Of a stretch of DNA of 56,438 bases, positions 17,490 to 27,416 are shown piece by piece (the first letter of the stretch is position 1; every line of letters starts with the position of its first letter). Origin of the DNA: JBOFOR01 sp051654865 (GTDB taxonomy: Bacteria; Bacillota; Clostridia; Peptostreptococcales; Peptostreptococcaceae). A program made the position numbers and the translations under genes. The notes below the pieces were generated by a model that searched no databases, was not told where the DNA came from, and saw only the letters and a list, made by a program, of their open reading frames with translations. The stretch is from the NCBI GenBank assembly GCA_051654865.1, contig JBOFYV010000045.1:1-56438 (forward strand), given 5' to 3'.

Positions 17490-20400
17490 ATGTCATTAAA
17501 AAAAGTATACTCAATAACAACCAATGGAAGTATGATAATAACAGGTAATACTTTGGGATTAAGTGGAGCTCGTATAGATGGTCAGCAGATAGGAAGCATA
17601 AGAGCCTTTTCAACGCTTAACCTAGCAAGTGCAGTTCCAGGGTATCCTCAAGGTACAACCTTAATTTGGCAAGATAATGAATCACAAGCAGTGTTAAATA
17701 TACCTCCTGGAGCTACTGTAAAATATGCCAGACTACAATGGGGAGGTACTGAAATAGCAGCTAGTGCGGGTAATGTAACCGCAAGTATAAATACAACAAT
17801 AACACTTACAACTCCTCTTGGAAGTAACATTATATTTCCCGATCCTCTTACGAATGACTTTTATGGTTTTACCACAGCTCAAGGGTTAAATCAGTATTAC
17901 TCTAGAAGTCAAGACGTAACATCTATAATACAAGCATCTGGAAGTGGAGTCTATTCTGTAAAAGGAGTACCTGCAGTTGTAGCAGCCGATGCTAATGCAG
18001 TTACAGCTGCAGGATGGTCATTAGGTATAATATATGAGTTAAGTAATTTACCGTACAGAAATATGTCTATATTTTCAGGTATAAGCGGTACTAATGGAAC
18101 TGTATCTTCTGATATTGATATTTATGGATTTAGAGCACCTTCATCAGGAATAGTAGAAGGAAGATTACTAATTACTGCAATAGAAGGAGATTCGGGGATT
18201 GCTGGAGATCAATTTTTATTTGGGCCATCAGCATCTAATCTTGTTCAACTATCGGGTCCTAATAATTTAAACAATAACTTCTTTGCATCTCAAATAAACA
18301 ATGGAGATTCAGAAAGTCCAACAGTTGGAGCTTTAAATATAACAGGTACCTTTGGTACATTAAATTCTACGCCTGGAGTTTTTCCTGTTCAAGGTTTAAG
18401 ACAAGGATGGGATATAACTAATGTAAAAAGTACAAACTTTACTAATGGACAAAACTCAGCAACAATTAGAATATCAACAGGTGGAGATGCGTATGCAGTT
18501 CCACTAATAGGTGTACAATTAGATTCAGTAGAGCCAAAGCCTTTTGTATGTGGACCATTAGCATATAGGGTCTGGTCTCCAAATACGAGTACTAATAGTT
18601 CTTTTGATTTTGTTAACCTAGTTACAGGTAAATCTCAAACATTAAGTAATAATTTACAATTCAATATTAATGCAATAGGATATAATCCACAAGATAATTT
18701 AATATATGGAATGATAAATGGGACAAATCAGTTAGTGTTAATAGATAGTGAAATGTCAGTGATAAACTATGGACCTATAGAAAACTTGCCAGTATCTAGC
18801 TACACACTGGGAGCAATTAATTCTAGCGGTTATATGTTTATAAGAAATTCCCTAACTCAAACTTTTTATGTAATAGACGTGAATCAAACATCTCCTAATT
18901 TTGGTGAATTACTTGATCCAATTAATGGATACGCATTAGACACAGCTCCATATGGTACAAATCTAAGTAGCAATATAGTAATGGAAGATTGGACATTCAA
19001 TGCAATAGATGGAAACTTATATGGATACAATACTACAAATAGCACTATTAGCAAAATAACACCAACAGGAACAGTAACAAACCTTATAACGACAGAATTA
19101 CCAACAGGTAATTACTCATCAGTATACTCTATATCAGATGGGTATATATATGCTATTAATAGTTTATCCGGTATAGTATATAGAATAACTATAACTGGAA
19201 ATAATGCTATGGGCGAAGCATTCTCTCAAACTAGCATTAAGGTATTAGAAGATGGAGCAAGCTGCTTAAATGCAACATTACAATTGGATTTTGGAGATGC
19301 TCCAGATACCAGTAGTTCAAATGGAACAGATAATTATTCAACTCTTTTAGCTAACAATGGACCGAGACATATAATCGTAAGTGATTTGCGATTAGGTGCG
19401 TTTATTACAGCAGATTCTGATGGAAGACAAAATATAAATGCAACAGGTGATGATATAGGAGCAAATATACAAGATGATGGTATAGTTACACCACTACCAA
19501 ATATGACCACAATAGATACAACATATACGGTAAGTGTATTAGTAAATAATCAAACTACTACAGTAGCAAATTTGTATGCTTGGTTAGATTTTAACCAAGA
19601 TGGAATATTTGAAAGTGGGGAAAGTTTTGAAACTCAAGTATCACCATTATTAGGCTCACAAGTAGTTAGTATGAGTTTTACAAGACCAAGCGGATATACT
19701 ACATTACCAGGAAATACGTTCTTAAGAGTAAGAATAACAACAGACTCTTTAGTAAATACAGGAACAACATTTACTCAAGATACTAGAAGTATAGGACCTG
19801 CTTCAGATGGTGAAGTAGAAGACTATATACTGCAAGTTAATGCAGTTTCTCCTATCTGTCCAGTACCTTCAATAAAATATACGAGGTTAAATCAATCTAT
19901 AAATGGGCTTATAAATACAATAGATCCACAAGGTCAAATCCTAACTTATACAGTAGATGTCCCTCCAAGCAATGGTATAGTAAACTTAAACGCTATAACA
20001 GGAGAATATAGCTATACTCCAGATAGTGGATATTTAGGAAGTGATAATTTTACTGTTTTAGTAACTAATGAAAGTAATTTAACTTGTACAGCATTAGTTA
20101 CTATTTATGTAAATGAAGCGATAATTAATATAGAGAAATCAACAGATAAATCTATAGCAAAAGTAGGAGATAATATAGTATACGATATAGTTGTAACAAA
20201 TACTGGAAATGTAGATGCTACAAATATAATCATTACTGATTTGCTTCAAAATGAGACTTCTTATGTATTAGGTTCATTACTAGTAAATGGAGGACCTAGC
20301 TCAGATATTGTATATGAAGGTGTAAACATAGGAACATTATCACCAGGTAGCAATGCTACGATTACGTTTGAGGTAAAAGTAAATGATTTACCAGTATCTC

Positions 20401-23400
20401 AAAAAGTAAATAATACTCCAGTCGGTGATTATAAATTTATATACAATCCAGAGTTGCCTGAAATATCAAACCATTCTATAGGAAATACAACTACTGTAGA
20501 TATAGTAAATCCATTACTAACAATACAAAAAATTACAACCGCAGAATATGCAAATTTAAATCAAATATATAGCTATATATTATTTGTGAAAAATGAAGGT
20601 AATATAGATTTAAATAATGTAATAATTACAGATATAATACCAAATGGCCTAGAGTATAAAGTAAACTCATTAACAGTAGATGGAATATTAACTGGAGAGG
20701 AACCAAGCAATGGTATAAATTTAGGAACAGTAGCTATAGGAACTACTATCACAATAAGCTTTAATGTAGAAGTAACTTCAAAACCTAATACAAATCCTAT
20801 CCTAAACAGCGCAGCATCAACTTATAACTACTTAATAAATCCATTAGACCCTCCTATTGATGGTAATGCTACTAGTAATACAGTTTCTACTCAAGTAAGA
20901 TTTGCAGATTTAGAAAGCCCTGGAAATATAATAAAAACTGTAAATGATAATTACTCACAGATTGGAGATATAATAAGTTATACCATATCAGTAATCAATA
21001 CCGGAAATGTTAATGCTCAGAATGTAGTAGTAACAGATATAATACCTAATGGAGGAATATATTTATTAAATAGCTTATATGTAAATCAAAATTTAAGCCC
21101 TGATGATCCTAATTCAGGAATAAATATAGGAATTTTAGAACCCAACAACCCAACAATAATAACTTTTAATGTAGAAATAACTTCCATTCCAATACCTAAT
21201 CCAATGAAAAATAAATCAACAGTATCTTATGAGTATATATTAGATCCAATAAATGGAGTTGTTATATCCAAAAGCACAGATTCAAATACAGTAGACACTT
21301 TAATTCAACAAGCTAACCTGAGAATAAGTAAAATTTGTGACAAAGAGTATGCAGCTATAAATGAAGTTATAACTTATGTGCTTATAGTTGAAAATATAGG
21401 CAATGTAAATGCTACCAATGTAATTTTAACAGATATTATACAAGATGGTTTGATTTATAACCCTGGAAGTATAACAGTAAATGGAGTATTTACAGGAGAA
21501 GACCCGAATAATGAAGTAAATATAGGAACAATAGAAGATGGAAGTAGTGTAATAGTAATATTTAGTGCAACAGTAAATAAAATTCCAGATACTAATCCAA
21601 TAGTAAACATAGCTAATGCAACATATGAATATTATGTAGATCCAAATGAGCCAATAGTTATTAAAAATATTATATCAAATAGTAAACAAACAACTATAAA
21701 TTCAGCTAATCTATTAAATCAAGGTAATTTTATTAAAACCGAAAACAAGACAATATCAACAATTGGAGATACAATAATATATACAATAATATTAAAAAAC
21801 ACAGGTAATATAAGCGCACAAAATATAATTCTTACAGATATAATACCACCACAAACACAATATGTAGAATCTTCTCTTACTATAAATGGTGTTTCAAGTT
21901 CTGATATACCAAATACGGGAATTATGGTTGATGATATACTTCCAGACAATGAGGTTATAGTAGAGTTTGCTGTAGAAGTAATAAGTTTACCTACTCAAAA
22001 TCCTATATCAAATACAGCTCATTTATATTATACAAATAAGCCAGACCCAACTGGACCAGATGTTAGTGCTCAGAGTAACTCAAATACAGTAATAGCAAAT
22101 ATTTTATCGCCAATATTTAATAATATAAGCAAAAGCCAGAATAAACAATATTCTTACGTAGGAGACATAGTAACTTATACAATAAATTTGGATAATAGCG
22201 GAAATATAGAAGCTACAAATGTAGTTTTAACAGATTTACTATCTCCAAATCTCACATTTATAAATGGTAGCGTACTTGTAAATGGAATATCTAATCCTGA
22301 TAACCCAACTAGCGGAATATTTGTTGGGACATTACCTGTAGGTCAAGTAAATGTAAGTTTTGACGCTAAAATAAACTCTATACCTGATCCTAATATAATA
22401 AATAATGAAGCAAGCATAAGTTATAACTACACAATCAATCCAAACAATCCAAATGGAGAGTCGGGAAGTAAAATATCAAATGAAGTTTCTCTAGAAGTAA
22501 ATAGTGCAGATTTACAAATAACAAAATCATCGAATAAGTTAGTTACAATTAATCATGATACGATTTTATATATCTTAGAAGTTATAAATACAGGAAATGC
22601 TAATGCAACGGATGTAATAGTATATGATCAAATACCGCAAGGTACAGTATTTAAATTACAAAGTGTAATTATAGATAACGTACCTGATATAAGTGCAAAT
22701 CCCCAAGAGGGTATAAGTTTAGGCAATATAGCACCTAATCAAACTGTGGTAATAAAATTTGAAGTAAATGTAGTATCAGATGCTATAGATTTAATTACTA
22801 ATATTGCAACTGCATCATATAAACAACTAGTTGGGCCAGATATAGCACCTATAGATAGAGGAGCTGTGTCTAATGAACTAACAATTGAAAATATAACAGA
22901 AATAATATCTATATCAAAAACAGCAGATAGAAACAATGCTACAGTGGGAGATATTGTTAAATACACACTAACTGTTTCTAATAATAGTCCTACAAATGCA
23001 TATAATGTCAATATTCAAGATGTATTAGATTTAAACTTAGAATATATGAATAATCTAACGATAAATGGCATAAGTAGCGATAAAAACATAACATCAGGAA
23101 TGAATATAGGAAACATGGTAATGGGTCAAATTATTGTAATTACCTTTGATGTAAAAGTAATAGATATGCCAAGTGATAAGATTATACCAAATAATGCGAC
23201 TGCAAACTATGAGTATGACGTTGGTGATCCAGTAACAAGATATCCTTTTGAAAGTAGTAGTAATTTATATACTATGAATATAGTAGAGGTAGGAATTGAA
23301 AGTAAAAAAACAGCAGATAAATATCTAGTCGAAGTAGGAGACTCATTTGTGTATACAATGACAGTGTCAAATACAAATGAGATAGATATAAATAATGTAA

Positions 23401-24485
23401 TAGTAATGGATACATTACCAAGTGGATTTAATGTAGTAGGGATACAAGTTGATGGAGTGACGGTATCAGGAAATTTAAATGCAGGTATAGATATTGATGA
23501 TTTAGCAGTAAATCAAAGTAAAGTTGTAACAGTCGATATATTAGTAGCTAGTGAACCTGATATAAATCCTTTTACGAATATAGTTGTATTTGAAGGAACT
23601 GCAATAGTAGATACAATAATAGGTCCTGTAAGTATTAATACACAGGCTCAAGCACCAAATCCTACTACTGTAGTAAACGCTAGCATCAAAACTAATAAAT
23701 TATCAAATATAAGTTATTCAACAATTGATGATATAGTAACTTACACAATAAATGTAGAGAATGATGGTAATATAGACTTAGATAATGTGATACTAAATGA
23801 TTTGTTACCAGATGAGTTAGCATTTATTAATAATAGTGTACGCATAAATAATATAAGATATCCAAATGAAAGTATATTATCAGGAATAAACTTAAATAGA
23901 CTAACTCCAGGGATGAGTAAAGTTGTGCAATTTGATGTGAGGGTAGTAAGCAATGTTACAACAACGGTATCAAATATAGCAAATATTATGTACAGCTATA
24001 CTCTAACATCAAGTGGACCTATATATACAAAGGAAGTTGAAAGTAATCCTGCCGTATTAAATATTCAAAGAACATCCCTAGATATTATAAAAGAATCAAG
24101 TACCACAGTAGTTGAAAATGCAGAAGAGTTCATCTATACGATAACTATTACCAATACAGGTGATGTAGATATTGTTGATGCTATTTTCAAAGATAATCTT
24201 CCGGGTTGTATGCTTCAATTTATTGATGGAAGCTTTACATTGGGTTTAGAAAATATATATGTTACTAAAGGACTAATGAAAAAAGGAATAAATATAGGTG
24301 GTATAGCTACAGGAGAAAGTAAAATAATTAAATTTAAAGTTAAAGTAAGAGCGAATAATTGCACCTATAAAAACAAATATACTATTAGTAACAAAGCACA
24401 AGTTTTAGCTACCTACAAATTAGAAGATAACTCTATAAGAAAAATGGTATACAGCTCGAATATAGTGGATATAGATAAAGTATAA
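17490..24485 (+). CDS. Giant DUF11-repeat surface protein, probably spore-associated
   Basis: 2331 residues with a GGAGGA ribosome binding site. Domain order: an N-terminal beta-rich region (1-350) as found in other DUF11 proteins; a propeller-like region (about 355-600, beginning LAYRVWSPNTSTNSSFDFV, DUF6923-like); a GEVED-type domain (about 615-790, LDFGDAPDTSS to DGEVEDYIL, with LDFNQDGIFESGE); a cadherin-like/Ig domain (about 800-880); then about eleven tandem DUF11 repeats of roughly 130 residues to the end. Each repeat has a K-x-x-x-K..VGD-x-x-x-Y-x-x-x-V-x-NTGN pattern. There is no signal peptide, LPXTG or C-terminal membrane anchor. That is unusual for a wall adhesin but fits a protein made in the mother cell and assembled on the spore. 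The neighbouring SPOCS genes support this; the spore role is inference. Confidence 0.85.
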   Translation: MSLKKVYSITTNGSMIITGNTLGLSGARIDGQQIGSIRAFSTLNLASAVPGYPQGTTLIWQDNESQAVLNIPPGATVKYARLQWGGTEIAASAGNVTASINTTITLTTPLGSNIIFPDPLTNDFYGFTTAQGLNQYYSRSQDVTSIIQASGSGVYSVKGVPAVVAADANAVTAAGWSLGIIYELSNLPYRNMSIFSGISGTNGTVSSDIDIYGFRAPSSGIVEGRLLITAIEGDSGIAGDQFLFGPSASNLVQLSGPNNLNNNFFASQINNGDSESPTVGALNITGTFGTLNSTPGVFPVQGLRQGWDITNVKSTNFTNGQNSATIRISTGGDAYAVPLIGVQLDSVEPKPFVCGPLAYRVWSPNTSTNSSFDFVNLVTGKSQTLSNNLQFNINAIGYNPQDNLIYGMINGTNQLVLIDSEMSVINYGPIENLPVSSYTLGAINSSGYMFIRNSLTQTFYVIDVNQTSPNFGELLDPINGYALDTAPYGTNLSSNIVMEDWTFNAIDGNLYGYNTTNSTISKITPTGTVTNLITTELPTGNYSSVYSISDGYIYAINSLSGIVYRITITGNNAMGEAFSQTSIKVLEDGASCLNATLQLDFGDAPDTSSSNGTDNYSTLLANNGPRHIIVSDLRLGAFITADSDGRQNINATGDDIGANIQDDGIVTPLPNMTTIDTTYTVSVLVNNQTTTVANLYAWLDFNQDGIFESGESFETQVSPLLGSQVVSMSFTRPSGYTTLPGNTFLRVRITTDSLVNTGTTFTQDTRSIGPASDGEVEDYILQVNAVSPICPVPSIKYTRLNQSINGLINTIDPQGQILTYTVDVPPSNGIVNLNAITGEYSYTPDSGYLGSDNFTVLVTNESNLTCTALVTIYVNEAIINIEKSTDKSIAKVGDNIVYDIVVTNTGNVDATNIIITDLLQNETSYVLGSLLVNGGPSSDIVYEGVNIGTLSPGSNATITFEVKVNDLPVSQKVNNTPVGDYKFIYNPELPEISNHSIGNTTTVDIVNPLLTIQKITTAEYANLNQIYSYILFVKNEGNIDLNNVIITDIIPNGLEYKVNSLTVDGILTGEEPSNGINLGTVAIGTTITISFNVEVTSKPNTNPILNSAASTYNYLINPLDPPIDGNATSNTVSTQVRFADLESPGNIIKTVNDNYSQIGDIISYTISVINTGNVNAQNVVVTDIIPNGGIYLLNSLYVNQNLSPDDPNSGINIGILEPNNPTIITFNVEITSIPIPNPMKNKSTVSYEYILDPINGVVISKSTDSNTVDTLIQQANLRISKICDKEYAAINEVITYVLIVENIGNVNATNVILTDIIQDGLIYNPGSITVNGVFTGEDPNNEVNIGTIEDGSSVIVIFSATVNKIPDTNPIVNIANATYEYYVDPNEPIVIKNIISNSKQTTINSANLLNQGNFIKTENKTISTIGDTIIYTIILKNTGNISAQNIILTDIIPPQTQYVESSLTINGVSSSDIPNTGIMVDDILPDNEVIVEFAVEVISLPTQNPISNTAHLYYTNKPDPTGPDVSAQSNSNTVIANILSPIFNNISKSQNKQYSYVGDIVTYTINLDNSGNIEATNVVLTDLLSPNLTFINGSVLVNGISNPDNPTSGIFVGTLPVGQVNVSFDAKINSIPDPNIINNEASISYNYTINPNNPNGESGSKISNEVSLEVNSADLQITKSSNKLVTINHDTILYILEVINTGNANATDVIVYDQIPQGTVFKLQSVIIDNVPDISANPQEGISLGNIAPNQTVVIKFEVNVVSDAIDLITNIATASYKQLVGPDIAPIDRGAVSNELTIENITEIISISKTADRNNATVGDIVKYTLTVSNNSPTNAYNVNIQDVLDLNLEYMNNLTINGISSDKNITSGMNIGNMVMGQIIVITFDVKVIDMPSDKIIPNNATANYEYDVGDPVTRYPFESSSNLYTMNIVEVGIESKKTADKYLVEVGDSFVYTMTVSNTNEIDINNVIVMDTLPSGFNVVGIQVDGVTVSGNLNAGIDIDDLAVNQSKVVTVDILVASEPDINPFTNIVVFEGTAIVDTIIGPVSINTQAQAPNPTTVVNASIKTNKLSNISYSTIDDIVTYTINVENDGNIDLDNVILNDLLPDELAFINNSVRINNIRYPNESILSGINLNRLTPGMSKVVQFDVRVVSNVTTTVSNIANIMYSYTLTSSGPIYTKEVESNPAVLNIQRTSLDIIKESSTTVVENAEEFIYTITITNTGDVDIVDAIFKDNLPGCMLQFIDGSFTLGLENIYVTKGLMKKGINIGGIATGESKIIKFKVKVRANNCTYKNKYTISNKAQVLATYKLEDNSIRKMVYSSNIVDIDKV

Positions 24486-24494
24486 TATTATTTA

Positions 24495-24544
24495 TAGCTA
24501 GAAAAAAAGAGATGAATTTTAAATTCATCTCTTTTTTCTAGCTA
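24495..24544. terminator. Bidirectional terminator, DUF11 gene / SPOCS operon
   Basis: A nearly perfect 50-bp palindrome, TAGCTAGAAAAAAAGAGATG... with its exact mirror, separates two convergent operons. A-runs on one side and T-runs on the other let it act in both directions. Confidence 0.9.
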
Positions 24545-24547
24545 ATT

Positions 24548-25198
24548 TTAGCAAGATGGCTTTGGTTTTGCTTTTAAGAAAAGAGTAACATTTTTAAAAA
24601 GTGTACGAGGATCTAAACGTTTTATAAATACATCCTCTACACAGACCTCAACACAAAATTGCTCTTCTAAGTCTACAATAGCGTCAGACACTGCAACTTC
24701 ATCATCTTCAAATTTAGGATAGGCAATGATAAAAGCAGAAAATGGTATTTCAAAATGAGCAGAGTGAACTGATTGAGAAGTTACCTCACCTGTATAAACA
24801 ACCTTTTGTTTTAAAACACCATCAACGATTATCTTTCTTCCTGTTAAGTAAGTTCCCTCATCGTTTGGTAGTGGGATTGGAAAACCATCAGCGTCTAAGT
24901 CGTACTCTAAAACACCTGCATTATCAACAGTAGTTAAATACTTAGGTGTTTCAATTAATTTAACACATGTTATATCTACGCTAACAAAAACTTGATCTAC
25001 ATGCTCGACATCAGGTTTTTGTGGTGGTATACATAAAATTTCTGGAATTGATATCTCAGTCCAGTTATAATCCTTCTTAAAGTTTGGAGAAGTTGAGTTA
25101 GTAAATTTAACTTTAGTAGCATCACATAGCCCAAAGACATTTACATTAAAGTCACAGTCACAAGCAGCTGTTTTTCTATTATTACATTTACATGCCAT
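24548..25198 (-). CDS. SPOCS-domain (DUF3794) protein 1, terminal cysteines
   Basis: 216 residues. The N-terminus is Cys-rich (MACKCNNRKTAACDCDF) and the last residue is Cys (KPKPSC). The core follows the SPOCS pattern: IPPQKPDVEHVDQVFVSVDI, then TGRKIIVDGVLKQKVVYTG, SVHSAHFEIPFSAFI, VEVCVEDVFIK and LFKNVTLFLKA. An Asp-rich insertion (about 88-108) is absent from its two neighbours. SPOCS domains are known from SipL of Clostridioides difficile, where they serve spore coat assembly around SpoIVA. This protein is the domain alone, without LysM, so a structural coat or appendage role is a guess. It is the last gene of a three-gene leftward operon. Confidence 0.82.
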   Translation of the reverse strand: MACKCNNRKTAACDCDFNVNVFGLCDATKVKFTNSTSPNFKKDYNWTEISIPEILCIPPQKPDVEHVDQVFVSVDITCVKLIETPKYLTTVDNAGVLEYDLDADGFPIPLPNDEGTYLTGRKIIVDGVLKQKVVYTGEVTSQSVHSAHFEIPFSAFIIAYPKFEDDEVAVSDAIVDLEEQFCVEVCVEDVFIKRLDPRTLFKNVTLFLKAKPKPSC

Positions 25199-25222
25199 TT
25201 ATTTTACCCCCCTTTTAAATCC

Positions 25223-25795
25223 TTAGCATATAGGCGTAGCTTTTATAAATATAGTTGTATTTTTAAATACGCTTCTTTCTGACAACCTACAAGTAAATAT
25301 ATCCTCAATACAAGTATCTAATTTAAACTGCTGGCTCAAAGAAGTATCACCATCAACTATTATAAATACTGAAAATGGTATTGCAAAATGAGCGGAGTGC
25401 ATACTTTGTTCATCTACCGCCGCAGTGTAAACTACCTTTTGTTTTAATATCCCTTCAATAATTAATTTTTTACCAGTTAAAAGAGTGCCTTCCCAGTTAG
25501 TAAGTGCAGGATTAGCTAATACAGGTGTTTTTACAACTCTTTGAGATATAATGTCTATGCAAGAATAAACACTAGAAATTGTTTCAATGTCAGGCTTTTG
25601 TGCAGGTACATCTATAACTTCGGGTATAAAAAATTGAGTCCATTTATTTTCAACAGCACCGTCTTTAATCATATTAGTTAATTTTTTTTCACTACATACT
25701 CCCTGAGTACTTACAAAATCATCTTGAACACAACAAGTATCATAAAATTCATGTATAGTACCTGCAGTGTAATCACAATTTAATCTCATTTGCAT
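25223..25795 (-). CDS. SPOCS-domain (DUF3794) protein 2, terminal cysteines
   Basis: 190 residues, behind AGGAGGG. The first ATG is four bases after this site and a second in-frame ATG lies two codons on, so the exact start is uncertain. N-terminal cysteines include a CC pair (YDTCCVQDDF) and the protein ends TPIC. The same core is present: FIPEVIDVPAQKPDIETISSVYSCIDI, TGKKLIIEGILKQKVVYTA, SMHSAHFAIPFSVFI, LDTCIEDIF and VFKNTTIFIKA. It is separated from its neighbours by 24 and 18 bp, so it is one transcript with them. Conservation is strongest in the strand pair LKQKVVYTA and HSAHFAIPFS. Confidence 0.82.
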   Translation of the reverse strand: MQMRLNCDYTAGTIHEFYDTCCVQDDFVSTQGVCSEKKLTNMIKDGAVENKWTQFFIPEVIDVPAQKPDIETISSVYSCIDIISQRVVKTPVLANPALTNWEGTLLTGKKLIIEGILKQKVVYTAAVDEQSMHSAHFAIPFSVFIIVDGDTSLSQQFKLDTCIEDIFTCRLSERSVFKNTTIFIKATPIC

Positions 25796-25813
25796 TTACC
25801 CTCCTTTAAATTA

Positions 25814-26377
25814 TTAGCAGTTTTGAGTAGGAACAGCTTGTAATAATAAAGTAACATTTTTATAAATATGTCTACATGTAAAGCTTTTAATAATTAAATC
25901 CTCAACACAAGCATTTACCTGAAAATTGATATCTAAAGAATCTATAGGCCCCTCTAAGGTATCAAATATAACTGTTTCAGGAACAACAATATATGCAGAA
26001 AATGGAACATAGAAGTGAGCAGAATGGATAGATTGCTCCTTATCACAAGCCGTATAAGTTACTTTTTGACATAATTCACCCTCAACAATTAACTTACGAC
26101 CAGTTAATTTTTTACCCTCAAGATTATCATTAACTCCACTACTAGGCGTTACTATGACTTGTTTTCTAATGATATTAACACTTATATTAACCGAGTTAAT
26201 CTCCTCTACATCAGGTTTTTGAGGAGGGATAGATAAAGTTTCAGGTATATACATTTGGCTCCAATAAATATTACCAGGTACTCCTGTAGCAGGATCTGGA
26301 GTAATGAAATTTATACTTTCAGGTGAGCATAATCCAGATACATCAATTAAATCCATATTACAAGGATTACAATTCAT
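25814..26377 (-). CDS. SPOCS-domain (DUF3794) protein 3, terminal cysteines
   Basis: 187 residues from the ATG at 26377, preferred because AAGGGGT lies eight bases before it; an upstream in-frame ATG at 26398 would place that site inside the gene. Starts MNCNPCNMDLIDVSGLCSP and ends TQNC, so again it has cysteines at both ends. Core: YIPETLSIPPQKPDVEEINSV, TGRKLIVEGELCQKVTYTA, SIHSAHFYVPFSAYI, VNACVEDLIIK and IYKNVTLLLQA. It is the first gene of the leftward three-gene operon. Its N-terminal VSGLC(S/D) segment is shared with protein 1 (VFGLCD), suggesting duplication in place. Confidence 0.82.
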   Translation of the reverse strand: MNCNPCNMDLIDVSGLCSPESINFITPDPATGVPGNIYWSQMYIPETLSIPPQKPDVEEINSVNISVNIIRKQVIVTPSSGVNDNLEGKKLTGRKLIVEGELCQKVTYTACDKEQSIHSAHFYVPFSAYIVVPETVIFDTLEGPIDSLDINFQVNACVEDLIIKSFTCRHIYKNVTLLLQAVPTQNC

Positions 26378-26470
26378 ATAATCAACACCCCTTATCAAAT
26401 ATTTTATTTACTGTATTGTATTGTTAAATATATAAAAAGGTTACAGATATAAAATATAAATATTGTTATC

Positions 26471-26496
26471 ACAAATTTATAAAACAACATAGATTA
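26471..26496 (+). promoter_or_regulatory. Possible sigma-K-type promoter of the gene at 26529
   Basis: CATAGATTA (26488-26496) fits the CATANNNTA -10 pattern known for the late mother-cell sigma factor. An AC dinucleotide lies 15 bp upstream (26471-26472) at the -35 position. The motif is short and the region AT-rich, so chance is a real possibility. Confidence 0.35.
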
Positions 26497-26528
26497 GATA
26501 TAGAAAGTATTTTTTATAGGAGGTAGCT

Positions 26529-27320
26529 ATGAAACGAACTAACGGGAGATATTTTTTTTATGAAGAAAATATAAAAAAAGAAATAATTAATAAAAAAATA
26601 GAAGAAACTCAGCTGATATCTATTTTAGAAGAGGAGTATAATAATATATTTATAAGTGAGAAATCATATTATATAAAAAATAACATATATAAATTTAATA
26701 AAAATGTAAAACAAAGAATAGCACAATTTGTAATAACGGGCATATTTAATGAAGTAAAATTAACAAATGAATATTTAAGTATATATGAGTATAATATTGC
26801 TATAATTATTTCTAATAATAATGATTCGATGTCTTTTATTAATTGTGAAGATTATAGTAATTATAAAAATTCTAGTATAGATTACTTTATCTTTATGAGA
26901 TTTAACAAAGAGATGAGTTCTCCTATAAGGCTAAATATTAAGATAGATAAATTAAAGAATATAGAAGATATAAAAGAAGATATAGCTAAGAAAAACTATA
27001 ACGTTAGCATTATAGGTCAATTAAGTAGAGAAGAATTAGATGTTATACTAACGAAAGAAAGATTGATTCCAGCAAAATCAACGGTAAATAATATAAAAGT
27101 CATTGATAAACCGACATATTACATTAAAGATGATGATATAAAAGAAATAGACTATCTCATATCTAAAATGGTGTATAATCATAGTGACAAAAGTGAGACT
27201 ATTAGTAGTGAATTAATTGAAATAAACAACAAATTAGAGATTGAACATAAAGAGAATGATTTAAATAATGAACAAAATATAATAGAAGAAATAACGAGTG
27301 AAGCTAATCATATAGAATAA
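26529..27320 (+). CDS. Hypothetical protein in the spore-surface island
   Basis: 263 residues with an AGGAGG ribosome binding site. I do not recognise a family. It is rich in Asn, Lys, Ile and Tyr, with no signal peptide or membrane segment. A central part (about 45-180) alternates strands and helices (QFVITGIFNEVKLTNEYLSIYEYNIAIII, SSIDYFIFMRFNKEM). The last 60 residues are acidic and probably disordered (ENDLNNEQNIIEEITSEAN). It lies divergently from the SPOCS operon and shares the 130-bp promoter region with it. Location suggests a spore role but nothing in the sequence proves it. Confidence 0.65.
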   Translation: MKRTNGRYFFYEENIKKEIINKKIEETQLISILEEEYNNIFISEKSYYIKNNIYKFNKNVKQRIAQFVITGIFNEVKLTNEYLSIYEYNIAIIISNNNDSMSFINCEDYSNYKNSSIDYFIFMRFNKEMSSPIRLNIKIDKLKNIEDIKEDIAKKNYNVSIIGQLSREELDVILTKERLIPAKSTVNNIKVIDKPTYYIKDDDIKEIDYLISKMVYNHSDKSETISSELIEINNKLEIEHKENDLNNEQNIIEEITSEANHIE

Positions 27321-27342
27321 CAAGTTACTAAACATGGTTATA

Positions 27343-27400
27343 AAATAAAACTCTTTTCTATAGATTGGACTCATAAATCTATAGGAAAGAGTTTTATTTA
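27343..27400. terminator. Bidirectional terminator
   Basis: A long inverted repeat, AAATAAAACTC...TATAGATT with its complement, separates the convergent genes at 26529 and 27417. A-rich and T-rich flanks allow use in both directions. Confidence 0.88.
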
Positions 27401-27416
27401 GTGCTATATATCGGTT

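Noticed and set aside
17490..24485. DUF11 giant as a sortase-anchored adhesin
   Set aside because: There is no signal peptide at the N-terminus and no LPXTG-type motif, hydrophobic tail or basic end at the C-terminus.
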